Source: Snodgrassella gandavensis
GTDB lineage: Bacteria > Pseudomonadota > Gammaproteobacteria > Burkholderiales > Neisseriaceae
DNA length: 64,000 bases
Assembly: GCF_914768025.1 (NCBI RefSeq)
Contig: NZ_CAJZCE010000007.1
Location: 1 to 64,000, forward strand
Direction: 5' to 3'
Part shown: piece after piece, positions 35,963-44,197 of the stretch
How positions within the stretch are numbered: the stretch's first letter is position 1
Layout: each line of letters begins with the position of its first letter
Notes under the pieces: generated by a model
Told to the model about the DNA's origin: nothing
What the model saw: only the letters and a program-made list of their open reading frames with translations
Database searches by the model: none
Made by a program: the position numbers and the translations under genes

Positions 35963-36601
35963 GCAGCCGTACAAATTTTCAACCGACCTGTCTAATCGCT
36001 ATGCGTCGCTAATAGATACTTTTGGTACTGGTGGCAAGGCTTTCTATAAGGGTGAAGGAAACGGCGCTGAATTTGTGCATTCTTGGTTATCTACAAGCGG
36101 TACGCTAGCCGTAACAGGCTGGCACTGTAGCAACAGCTTATCTAGGCTGGGGTTATCCTACTTGCAGCAATTGTATTGCTTGCCTTTTCAGGCAAAGAAA
36201 CGTCCTAACAGAGTGATACCGCTTTGCGATGGCTTCGACATCTTATTTGGTACCATGCCAAGCCTGCTACTCCTTACTTATCCAGCCACGGCCTGAATCT
36301 GTACACTTGATGTAAAAGGCAGCGACAATAGCCACTGCATTATGTTTCTTCTTATACACAGATTTGCCGTCATTACCAATACAAAATAATGCTCACCAGA
36401 CGTTACCTTTCTGAATTAAAACTGGTTTTAGTTAACCTGAACTGCTGTTTTGGTAATTTACACCATAAAATTTAGATTATAATTTTGTATTGGAAAAATA
36501 AGCTTTAGTTTATGCACAGAATTTTTATGCTTATGTTAAGCAAGTCTGTGCAATATATATCATCAAACCATAAGTTTTATTTCAAATAAAGGCGATGCTG
36601 A
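35963..36601. other. Unexplained intergenic region, GC-richer at its left part
   Basis: About 640 bp without a credible gene. A 330-bp open frame on the plus strand begins inside the hairpin at a TTG and has no ribosome-binding site. On the minus strand about 36289-36405 reads protein-like ‘NDGKSVYKKKHNAVAIVAAF’ but lacks a start. It may be mobile-element debris; the motif at 36422-36441 is shared with 27481-27500. Confidence 0.4.
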
Positions 36602-38107
36602 ATGCAGTATGTTGAGACTAGCCAGAATGACAAATATCAGATTGCGATGTTGGCTTTTCTGGTCGCATTTTTTACTTATATTTGTGTTTACGGTTTTGAG
36701 CTTACGCACTTCGGTTTGTCGATAGATGAGGAATTTAATAACAATATTTCCCATACTATTGCTATTGGCCGATGGGGGCATGCTTTATTAAAAGCCAGTA
36801 TCTATCCTGAACCTTTTATTCCTTTTTATACTGAGATGCTGACCTTTATTTTATTGTCAGCTTCATGTGCGCTAATTGTTTATACCTTTTCCCTGAGTCT
36901 GAAACAAGCGCTTTTCTTTACGGTTTTATATGCTTCCTCCGCGCAGTTTGCTTATCAGCTCCAATTTCTCAATCAGTGTGATACGGTGGCCACAGCCATA
37001 CTGTTGTCGTCTATGGCTGTATATTTAATCGTTAGAAAGAATTCCTTTCTGCATACAGTCCTTATTCCGGCTTTGCTGTTAGGTTATGCTGTAGCCATTT
37101 ATCAGTCGATAATCTTTTTTTCTTATTCTTTATTGCTTGCCTATTTGTTGCTAGATATAGTCAGAGACACAGAAGATAGCAGGCATTTAAAACTGATATT
37201 CAGGTTAATAATAGCTTCAATTATCGGGCTAATCCTGTATTTTGTGCTGGGAGAATTAATCCTGAGTTATGACCATCTGCACTCAGAATCTTATTTAAGC
37301 GATATTGTTACCTGGTTTGATAAATCGTCCAAGCTGGCATTTAAAAAGATTAGCCGCTGTATCGAACATTATTTCACTCTTAAAGCTCCTTACGGGATGA
37401 ATACGTTTGTACTGGCTGTTATATTTCTGATCCTGCCACTGTTTTATCCGCTAAAAAGAAAAACAAGATATGGTTTGTATGCATTTTTAAATATCATTAC
37501 TTTGTTTTCCATGAATATAGTGGTTGGCAAGGATTTACCAGCCAGAACGATGACCAGCTTTGCTATATTTTTGGCCTCTGCTGGACTAATTGGTTTTATT
37601 GTTATCAGAAAAAATAAATATTTATGGGCGGTGGCGGCTTTTTCATTCCTGTACGGCATGGCCACGGTGAGTAATCTTTTTTATGCTGACTATATTGCCT
37701 ACAAAAAAGATTACCGGCTGGCTTCAGCCATTGCCAACGATATAGCTAAAAAATTAAATGTATCTTTGCAATCGCCGGTAAAAGTCTATTTCTTTGGCGC
37801 GCTGGATATTAAACGGGTAAACCGACCCAAAAATTCGGATATGTTCGGTGCTTCGTTTTTTAACTGGGATCATGGCAATTCCGGAAGAATTTCTGCATTT
37901 ATGAATAAGGCAGAAATAGCTAATATTGTTCCCGCATCCTATGATGAGATTAAATCGGCTTTAAATACGGTATATGCAGCGCCTGTCTGGCCGCAGAAAG
38001 GCAGTATTTTGCAGATAAAAGATGTGGTGGTGGTAAAACTGGGGCAGAATGTAGGTTACTGCCCGAATTGTGTTAAAGAAAATACCAAGCCTAAACAGTG
38101 TTTATAA
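36602..38107 (+). CDS. GtrII-type glucosyltransferase domain membrane protein
   Basis: A 501-residue polytopic protein with about ten hydrophobic helices. The region ‘LSIDEEFNNN’ and ‘AIGRWGHALLK’ near residues 41-65 and ‘QCDTVATAILLSSMAVYL’ match the Glucos_trans_II family, whose phage-borne members (GtrII) glucosylate O-antigen using a lipid-linked donor. The two acidic residues in the first periplasmic loop would be catalytic. Gene sits alone next to accessory DNA, consistent with surface-glycan variation. AAAGG lies nine bases upstream of the ATG. Confidence 0.8.
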   Translation: MQYVETSQNDKYQIAMLAFLVAFFTYICVYGFELTHFGLSIDEEFNNNISHTIAIGRWGHALLKASIYPEPFIPFYTEMLTFILLSASCALIVYTFSLSLKQALFFTVLYASSAQFAYQLQFLNQCDTVATAILLSSMAVYLIVRKNSFLHTVLIPALLLGYAVAIYQSIIFFSYSLLLAYLLLDIVRDTEDSRHLKLIFRLIIASIIGLILYFVLGELILSYDHLHSESYLSDIVTWFDKSSKLAFKKISRCIEHYFTLKAPYGMNTFVLAVIFLILPLFYPLKRKTRYGLYAFLNIITLFSMNIVVGKDLPARTMTSFAIFLASAGLIGFIVIRKNKYLWAVAAFSFLYGMATVSNLFYADYIAYKKDYRLASAIANDIAKKLNVSLQSPVKVYFFGALDIKRVNRPKNSDMFGASFFNWDHGNSGRISAFMNKAEIANIVPASYDEIKSALNTVYAAPVWPQKGSILQIKDVVVVKLGQNVGYCPNCVKENTKPKQCL

Positions 38108-38154
38108 GATTATCGACCTGTTGTTTATTATCCTGAGTATTTTGCTGTTACTGC

Positions 38155-39237
38155 CTAATACGGTGGTAGCAGCCGTCTGAACCCATGCAACATAATGATA
38201 CAGAAAAACAGCAGATTTCTGCCCAGTATGGGGAGGTAGCTGGGTTGGCGCAGGGTAATGGTTTGTTCGGGGTGGTGTTTTTTGGCGGCCAGCGCGCTGG
38301 ACAGTTTGCGCAGGTAGTCGATACTCATCGGCCACTCTTTCACTCCCGCTAGCCACTGTGCTGGAATGCCTGCCTCGCCCAACTGAATACCGGCAAGCGC
38401 ACCGGCGATGGCGGCGGTGGTGTCAGTATCGCCGCCGGCGTGTACCAGTGCGCTGATAGTTTGTTCATAGTTGCCATAGTAGCGCAGCCATGCGTAGATA
38501 ACGGCAGGCACGGTGTTGTTGATATAGCCGGTAATGCCTTTTTTCTCTAGTTGCAAGGCTAGCAGGTAGTCGCTGAGTTCTGCCTGTTGTTGTAGCTTTT
38601 GCTGTGCCAGTTGTAACTGATTGGTCAGTTGCTGGCCGTTTAAGCTGGGCATGATGTCGGCAAAGAAGCTGTCAATCGGGGCTTGCGGCTGTTGTTCTCT
38701 GGCCTGTCTGGCGGCCATGGCGATAACCCATGCGCCCTCTTCTGCCCGTGGGTCAGTATGGGTGATGATGGTGGCTGCGCGGACTATTTCGCGCATGGTG
38801 GCTGGATTATCGGCAAAAAACCAGCCGATCACAGGGGCACGCATGGCTGCGCCATTACCGGCGGAGCGAATACCGCTTTTGGCCGGACTGATGCCCAGAC
38901 ATAATTTGCTACAGGCTTTAAGGGTAGCCATACCCAAACCGGCTGGTAAGGTAAGAAACCAGCGCCGTAATCGGCTTGCCAGTTGGCGGCTGAAATCATC
39001 GGCATTCTGGTAACCGCTTAGCAGGCTCTGCGCCACCATGACTGCGTGCTCGGTGTCATCACTGCACAAGCCTGCCCTGCCCCATGGTGTAACTATCAGG
39101 CTATGCTGAATCTGGTTACCAAACAAACGAGAGGCTCGTTTGGGTGCCAGTCCTTCCCGTGCCAGCCCTATGGCATCGCCTACGGCGGTGCCAAGTAACA
39201 GGCCGGTAATCTGTTGTGCTGATTGTGTTTCTTGCAT
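38155..39237 (-). CDS. ADP-ribosylglycohydrolase family protein (DraG-like)
   Basis: A 360-residue protein of the DraG/ARH family, removing ADP-ribose from modified targets or acting on related compounds. Metal-binding motifs are visible: ‘GTAVGDAIGLAREG’ (about 16-29), ‘CSDDTEHAVMVAQSLL’ (about 58-73), ‘GSAGNGAAMRAPVIG’-like near 120 and ‘HAGGDTDTTAAIAGALAG’ near 270, giving the Asp/Thr ligands of two Mg ions. The last 40 residues, after the catalytic core, are unusual and hydrophobic. No ADP-ribosyltransferase partner is seen nearby. Confidence 0.88.
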   Translation of the reverse strand: MQETQSAQQITGLLLGTAVGDAIGLAREGLAPKRASRLFGNQIQHSLIVTPWGRAGLCSDDTEHAVMVAQSLLSGYQNADDFSRQLASRLRRWFLTLPAGLGMATLKACSKLCLGISPAKSGIRSAGNGAAMRAPVIGWFFADNPATMREIVRAATIITHTDPRAEEGAWVIAMAARQAREQQPQAPIDSFFADIMPSLNGQQLTNQLQLAQQKLQQQAELSDYLLALQLEKKGITGYINNTVPAVIYAWLRYYGNYEQTISALVHAGGDTDTTAAIAGALAGIQLGEAGIPAQWLAGVKEWPMSIDYLRKLSSALAAKKHHPEQTITLRQPSYLPILGRNLLFFCIIMLHGFRRLLPPY

Positions 39238-39703
39238 GGATAATCCAGACGATCATATCAACAATATACGCTCACCCCAATGTCGGCGCGAAACGGTAGA
39301 TAGATATACTATCACTGTATGTTAAAAAAATACCTGTTTTTATTAATGTAGTTTAGCTGTTTTGGCAGGATTGAGTACAAGTTTGTTTAGCTGGCAGATA
39401 TCAGCTTAAACCTATCTGCCGTAAGAATTACTGAAACCACTATGCACAGTGAATCCGGTACTTTTGTGTATGCGGGCAAATCTTTCATCTACATGCTTAT
39501 AACCTTAGAATAGATTTAGCCCAATGATTGCTTTCGTACAGGCAGATTTCTGGCGTTTTTTATGTTCGTTGGTGTGCATTAATAAATTGGATATTGTTGA
39601 ATGGCACGGCCATAAAACCGTTATCATAAAATAATTATTATTTAATTTTTACAGCTTTTCATTGATATCTGCGCCATAAAATCATTGGCGCTGAGCCGTT
39701 TTG
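39238..39703. other. Intergenic region before the chuX remnant
   Basis: About 465 bp without a gene. An AT-rich stretch near 39615-39640 (GTTATCATAAAATAATTATTATT) loosely resembles a Fur box and would suit a heme-utilisation operon. Low confidence. Confidence 0.35.
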
Positions 39704-40183
39704 ATGCAGCCTGTTCTGGCTTGCTGTTTCAGGATAGATGACTAGTAAGATACACTGGAGCGGATGGCCATGCTGTATCAGGTTATGATGTCTGAACTCA
39801 TTCAGGCAATAGCAGATGCAGTTATCATTGATGGCAGCCAGTTTAATGCGGTGTGGCAGGAAGGACAGACTTGGAACGAAATTACTTTTCTGCGGCATAC
39901 GGTGAATATTATTGTGGAATTTTCCTGTGCGTTGCCAGCAGGAAAAAAGGGTGCCGGTTATTTTAATTTGCAACATAATCAGGTTTCAGCGCGCATATCC
40001 GCACGCAAAACTGTATATATTGCTTTTGTTGAGCGCAGTTTTATGCTTATGGCGACGGCCACACTTATTTTTCTAAACCCGCAAGGTGAGACGATGTTCA
40101 AGATTTTTGTTGGCCGTGATAAAAAGCGTCCGCTATAAGCAGAGCAGTTAAGTAGTCTGGCACAACGCTTTGATGCTGTCTGA
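39704..40183 (+). pseudogene. chuX: Heme-utilisation protein ChuX/HutX, three in-frame stops
   Basis: One frame from ATG 39704 to TGA 40181 carries the whole ChuX/HutX pattern: ‘DTLERMAMLYQV’, ‘DGSQFNAVWQ’, ‘RHTVNIIVEFSCALPAG’, ‘GYFNLQH’, ‘FVERSFMLMATATLIFLN’, ‘MFKIFVGRD’. It is broken by adjacent TAG and TAA at 39743-39748 and by a TAA at 40136-40138, after which ‘AEQLSSLAQRFDAV’ still matches the C-terminus. An internal ATG could give a 124-residue truncated product. ChuX/HutX binds and traffics heme in the cytosol. chuY follows. Confidence 0.8.
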
Positions 40184-40193
40184 GGAAAAGCTG

Positions 40194-40838
40194 ATGAAAA
40201 CTTTATTGTTGTTTGGGGTAAGCCCGAAAATGGGTACGGGCTATCAGGTATTGCAATTGGCGTTGCAGCAGCCATTGCAGTGGCGCTGTGTTGCGCTGGT
40301 ACGGGACGCGGATTTTGCCCGACAGTTAAGCCAGCAGGGGGTAGCAACGGTGGTTGGCGATGCCACTGATGAATCCAGTGTCAAGAAAGTCTGCGAGCTG
40401 GCCGGTAACCATACGGTGATTGTATCGACATTAGGCGGCTCGGCAGGTGCGCACTATCTGGCACAGCGGCTGATTATTGATACGGCCGAACACTGTGGTA
40501 TCAAGCAGATGCTGCTGGTTACTTCTCTGGGCTGCGGTGATTCATGGGCTACGATGTCTGAACGGGCAAAACAAGCTTTCGGACATTCAGTACGGGAAAA
40601 GTCTCTGGCAGAAGTTTGGCTGCAAACCAGTACGCTAAATTATGAAATTCTGCGCCCCGGTGGTTTGGTTAATGGTGCAGTTACCGGTACAGGAAAATGC
40701 GTTTATCAGCAGGAAATACATGGTTATATTCACCGTGCGGAGCTGGCAAATGTGATTATGCAAAGAATCAGCACTGCTGCACTGGATAACTGTGTTTATA
40801 CAGTGGTTGACCCGGGTTTGCTCCCTGCGGATAAATAA
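40194..40838 (+). CDS. chuY: NAD(P)-binding reductase, ChuY-like
   Basis: A 214-residue Rossmann-fold protein of the NAD(P)-binding/NmrA-like SDR group. The N-terminal ‘LLLFGVSPKMGTGYQVLQLAL’-type nucleotide loop, ‘VVGDATDESSV’, ‘VIVSTLGGSAG’ and ‘YEILRPGGLVNG’ are typical. E. coli ChuY, encoded right after chuX, reduces anaerobilin produced by ChuW; the same gene order here supports the name. The start at 40194 has GAGGAAAAG just upstream. The neighbouring chuX is decayed and chuW is absent from the window. Confidence 0.8.
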   Translation: MKTLLLFGVSPKMGTGYQVLQLALQQPLQWRCVALVRDADFARQLSQQGVATVVGDATDESSVKKVCELAGNHTVIVSTLGGSAGAHYLAQRLIIDTAEHCGIKQMLLVTSLGCGDSWATMSERAKQAFGHSVREKSLAEVWLQTSTLNYEILRPGGLVNGAVTGTGKCVYQQEIHGYIHRAELANVIMQRISTAALDNCVYTVVDPGLLPADK

Positions 40839-40854
40839 ACCATAACCGGCCAGA

Positions 40855-40880
40855 TTGTGGATAACTGTACTTATCCACAA
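40855..40880. promoter_or_regulatory. Inverted pair of consensus DnaA boxes
   Basis: TTGTGGATAA and TTATCCACAA, separated by 6 bp, are two perfect-consensus DnaA boxes (TTATCCACA) in opposite orientation, also a 10-bp perfect hairpin. They lie between converging chuY and yjdM, where a terminator would also be expected. Confidence 0.6.
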
Positions 40881-40892
40881 CCAGAAAAAACT

Positions 40893-40934
40893 GGCCAGCC
40901 CATCTGCAAGTGTGACTGAGCAGACAGACTGGCC
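40893..40934 (-). terminator. yjdM terminator
   Basis: GGCCAG (40893-40898) pairs with CTGGCC (40929-40934), with a further ATCTGC/GCAGA pairing inside, 21 bp past the yjdM stop. The minus-strand reading continues into a T run (TTTTTTCTGG). Confidence 0.65.
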
Positions 40935-40955
40935 ATTATTTCTCTAACCTGTTAC

Positions 40956-41291
40956 TCAGGCTTTTTTCACAAAACATGCTTTAAGCATGATTTTCATGCC
41001 ATCTACTTTGCAATCAATTTCGTGGTCACCTTCAACCAGACGGATACCTTTGGCTTTAGCGCCTTTTTTAAGCACGGTGCTGCTGCCTTTGAGTTTGAGG
41101 TCTTTAATCAGGATAACATCATCACCATTGGCCAGCGGATTGCCGTTACTGTCTTTAACATCCAGTTCCTGTGTGCTGGTAGTACTGGCAGCATCCCATT
41201 CATGTCCACATTCAAGGCAGACAGTAAAGGTGCCATCAAAGTAATTCTGTTCGCTGGCGCATTGTGGGCAGATTGGGGTTGATTCAGACAT
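40956..41291 (-). CDS. yjdM: Zinc-ribbon protein YjdM (PhnA)
   Basis: A 111-residue cytosolic protein of the YjdM/PhnA family. An N-terminal zinc ribbon ‘CPQCASEQNYFDGTFTVCLECG’-type (Cys 9, 12, 26, 29) is followed by the PhnA domain with ‘DSNGNPLANGDDVILIKDLKLKG’ and ‘LKKGAKAKGIRL’. Despite the old name it is not part of phosphonate breakdown in this context, and its function is unknown. Intact and single. Confidence 0.92.
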   Translation of the reverse strand: MSESTPICPQCASEQNYFDGTFTVCLECGHEWDAASTTSTQELDVKDSNGNPLANGDDVILIKDLKLKGSSTVLKKGAKAKGIRLVEGDHEIDCKVDGMKIMLKACFVKKA

Positions 41292-41677
41292 GGTTAAACC
41301 TCTGCAATGGTAAAAGCGGCGATTGTACCTAATTCTGTAACAACCACCATATTTTTATGTACTTCTTACGCTCTTTTGCAGCATCTGCGCTGCCGATACA
41401 GAAATTATGCCTGATTCTGGTATTGTTGCGCTGTTTTTTCTGAGCGTATGGACATTAGCTCGTGTTCATTAGATTTATTTGCTACAAACTGATAATCCTG
41501 TGCTGCAAATTCGGGCAGCATTCGGTAACGCCAGCTTAGTGAACACTTGGCGGTATTGATGGCAACAGGCTGTTTATCGTTGCTATGGCATTAGAGCAAG
41601 AGGGGAAATTTTTCTGAGGATAAGATACAAATAACAGGATGGCTATTTGACCACCCTGTTATATTATTGTGCGCTGC
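41292..41677. other. Intergenic region
   Basis: About 385 bp upstream of yjdM and downstream of the aldehyde dehydrogenase. No gene or clear structure seen; contains the yjdM promoter. Confidence 0.45.
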
Positions 41678-43069
41678 TTAGAATTCAGCGTCGATGTCGG
41701 CAATGCTTACCAGTTTCGCATTAACAAATTCTTTTAAGCCCAAATCCAGCAATTCACGTCCGAAGCCGGAACGTTTTACGCCACCAAAGGGCAAATCGGC
41801 TTTCACCATGGTGGGGTGATTGATAAATACCATGCCGGTATCAATCTGCTGTGCCAGTTGTGCACCACGCTCTTCGTCTGCGGTAAAGATGGAACCGCCA
41901 AGGCCATAAGGGGTATCGTTGGCAATTTCAATGGCGTGGGCAGCATCTTTGGCACGATACACGGAAGAAACTGGGCCAAAGAATTCCCAGTGTCGTGCTG
42001 GATTATCCTGCTGAATATTAGTCAGGATAACCGGCCGGAAAAAACAACCTTGCGAAGGCATATCCAGCGCAATTTCTTCGGCATGCGCACCCAGTTTAAC
42101 TGCCTCGTCCAGCTGCTGTTGCAGGCCTGTAACGGCAGAGCGGGAAGACAGTGGTGCTAATGTCGTGGCAGCATCCATCGGGTCACCCATGCGCAATTGC
42201 TGGATACCCTCACGATACAGTTTCAGGAAGCGGTCGTATACGCCATCTTCCACGATAATACGCTTGGCGCTCACGCATACCTGTCCGGCATTCCAGTGAC
42301 GGCCGAACACTGCCCATTTAGCGGCTTTTTCGATATCGGCATCATTGAGTACGATAAAGGCATCGGCGCCACCCAGTTCCAGCGTGCATTTTTTCAATGC
42401 CGCACCTGCCTGTGCAGCCACAATCGCACCAGCACCTTCTGAACCGGTTAAGGCCACGCCGCGTACGCGCGGGTCGGCAATGATTTTGGCCAATTGGGCA
42501 TGGGTTGGAAAGAGGTTCTGAAAGGCACCATCCATCAATCCGGCCTGTGAGAGCATGGCAGCCATTTTAGCGGCACACTGGGGAACATTAGAAGCATGTT
42601 TTAGCACGACAACATTACCGGCAGCCAGTTGTGGCGCGACAATACGGGCTATTTGGTAATACGGGAAGTTCCACGGTTCAACCGCCAAGATAATGCCCTG
42701 CGGGGCAAATTCGATGCGGGCACGATTGCCTTTATTGGAAGTTACCGGCAAAACTTCCGGCTGAAGCTGACGCTCGGCATTAACTGCATAATATTCGAAA
42801 ATCTGTGCAGACAGCTCGGTTTCTGCCTTGGCTTCACTAAACAGTTTACCCATTTCCAGTGTCAGCAGGCGGGCATATTCGTCAATATTGGCACGCAGAA
42901 TGTCGGCAGCAGTTTGCAGGATACATGCACGCTGGGCAAATGTGGTGGTTTTCCACTGTTGAAAGGCAGCATCAGCACGATTTAATGCTGCTTCCAGTTC
43001 AACATCGGTAGTATCAGGAAATGCCATTACTTGTTGCTCGGTATAGGGATTGGTACTAGCGTATGCCAT
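41678..43069 (-). CDS. Succinate-semialdehyde dehydrogenase (Sad/GabD type)
   Basis: A 463-residue aldehyde dehydrogenase oxidising succinate semialdehyde or a similar short aldehyde with NAD(P). The catalytic Cys lies in ‘NAGQVCVSAKR’ (about residue 265) and the base Glu in ‘CTLELGGADAF’ (about 231). Substrate-typical ‘EPWNFPYYQ’ and ‘ALTGSEGAG’ are present, and the C-terminus ‘PFGGVKRSGFGRE’ matches the short SSADH group (YneI/Sad). The start at 43069 has AAAGG seven bases upstream. No gabT or transporter adjoins it. Confidence 0.88.
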   Translation of the reverse strand: MAYASTNPYTEQQVMAFPDTTDVELEAALNRADAAFQQWKTTTFAQRACILQTAADILRANIDEYARLLTLEMGKLFSEAKAETELSAQIFEYYAVNAERQLQPEVLPVTSNKGNRARIEFAPQGIILAVEPWNFPYYQIARIVAPQLAAGNVVVLKHASNVPQCAAKMAAMLSQAGLMDGAFQNLFPTHAQLAKIIADPRVRGVALTGSEGAGAIVAAQAGAALKKCTLELGGADAFIVLNDADIEKAAKWAVFGRHWNAGQVCVSAKRIIVEDGVYDRFLKLYREGIQQLRMGDPMDAATTLAPLSSRSAVTGLQQQLDEAVKLGAHAEEIALDMPSQGCFFRPVILTNIQQDNPARHWEFFGPVSSVYRAKDAAHAIEIANDTPYGLGGSIFTADEERGAQLAQQIDTGMVFINHPTMVKADLPFGGVKRSGFGRELLDLGLKEFVNAKLVSIADIDAEF

Positions 43070-43539
43070 ATAATTACCTTTCATGAGTAAGGGTTACACC
43101 ACGGATACTGCCCTGTCGGCTGACTATTTACGGGCAGATTCTGAGAAAATCTATTGTGTATTACTATCCGGAAATGGTTGTGTGCCTGATGTGTCTGCTA
43201 CCGCTGCTGCTAATTATCTGTAAGTCGATAAAGGCAGACGGCAATATTATTTATCATCCCTGAATACTAATATTTAGGGATGATTTTATATTTAATTCAG
43301 TTTAACAATTATTTACTGTGTTATCAAGTATCCCATAAACCAATGAAATATGACTGTCAGACTGAGCATTTTTAATGCATCAAGTAAGCTGTCTTCAGGC
43401 AGGTGACGCGTTGGAATATTCATGGTTTCCTACTGGGCAATAATGGATATTTTTGTTTCCGGAAACGCTCTTGCCGTAGCAGCACTTACCGGCTTAAGCT
43501 GTTTTGACACTTAATCAACCATACATAAGGGATATACAA
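43070..43539. other. Intergenic region with a hairpin
   Basis: About 470 bp between divergent genes with no credible ORF. A 9-bp stem (43253-43261 with 43276-43284) followed by TTTATATTT looks like a lone terminator, perhaps left over from a lost gene. Confidence 0.5.
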
Positions 43540-44091
43540 ATGAGTAAACTGGCAATTGTGTTTTTTTCCGGTTACGGCCATACCCGTAAAATTGCTGAAG
43601 CAGCGGCAGCAGATACACATGCGGCACTGGTGGAAATTAATGCTAATGGTGATCTGGATGATGATCAGTGGCAACAGCTACATACTGCCAAAGGGATTAT
43701 TTTTGCAGCTCCTACTTATATGGGCAATGTACCATGGCAATTCAAGAAATTTGCCGATGCCACTTCAGCATTGTGGGCAAAGCGCGCTTGGCAAGATAAA
43801 GTATTTGGCGGATTTACCAATAGTGCCAGTTTTAACGGCGATAAACAGGTAACCCTAATCTGGATGCAAACTCTGGCGGCACAGCATGGGGGTATCTGGG
43901 TAAGTCTGGGGCTGTTACCGGCAAATACCAAAAATGCACAACGTAATGATGTCAACACCCTAGGTGGTTCTGTTGGTGCTCTGGTACAGACACCAGCCGA
44001 TGCCAGTGTAGATGAAATTCCGCGCGGTGATATTGAAACAGTTAAAATTTATGTGGCACGAATAAATGAAATTATTAACAAGTTAGGCTGA
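43540..44091 (+). CDS. WrbA-like flavodoxin / NAD(P)H:quinone oxidoreductase
   Basis: A 183-residue flavodoxin-fold protein. The FMN phosphate loop is ‘FFSGYGHTRKIAEA’ (about 7-20), with ‘FAAPTYMGNVPWQFKKFADAT’-type loop near 70 and ‘GGFTNSASFNGDKQVTL’ near 98. Such proteins reduce quinones with NAD(P)H, protecting from redox cycling. It is shorter than E. coli WrbA (198). The ATG at 43540 has AAGGGA nine bases upstream. Confidence 0.87.
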   Translation: MSKLAIVFFSGYGHTRKIAEAAAADTHAALVEINANGDLDDDQWQQLHTAKGIIFAAPTYMGNVPWQFKKFADATSALWAKRAWQDKVFGGFTNSASFNGDKQVTLIWMQTLAAQHGGIWVSLGLLPANTKNAQRNDVNTLGGSVGALVQTPADASVDEIPRGDIETVKIYVARINEIINKLG

Positions 44092-44118
44092 AGGTATTCA
44101 AACCAATCCCGCATATCA

Positions 44119-44171
44119 GCCCGGTATGCAATCGCTTTATCCCTGAAAGATAAAGCAATGACATACCGGGC
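44119..44171. terminator. Hairpin between convergent genes
   Basis: A 10-bp outer stem (44119-44128 with 44162-44171) and an 8-bp inner stem GCTTTATC/GATAAAGC form a long hairpin between the flavoprotein gene and terC. No U tract is present. Confidence 0.6.
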
Positions 44172-44197
44172 AGTCTGGATAAGTGTAGTCTACCACT

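Noticed and set aside
35952-36296. A 114-codon plus-strand frame
   Set aside because: Its start codon is a TTG inside a terminator hairpin, there is no ribosome-binding site, and no family was recognised.
38070-38180. A 36-residue hydrophobic frame overlapping the 3' end of the GtrII-like gene, starting with GTG
   Set aside because: No ribosome-binding site, overlaps the converging ADP-ribosylglycohydrolase gene, and no recognised family.
38172-38181. GCCGTCTGAA, the core of the Neisseria DNA uptake sequence
   Set aside because: Only one copy was noticed in 64 kb by eye, whereas genuine uptake sequences occur about once per kilobase in Neisseria. A chance match is likely; a full count was not possible.
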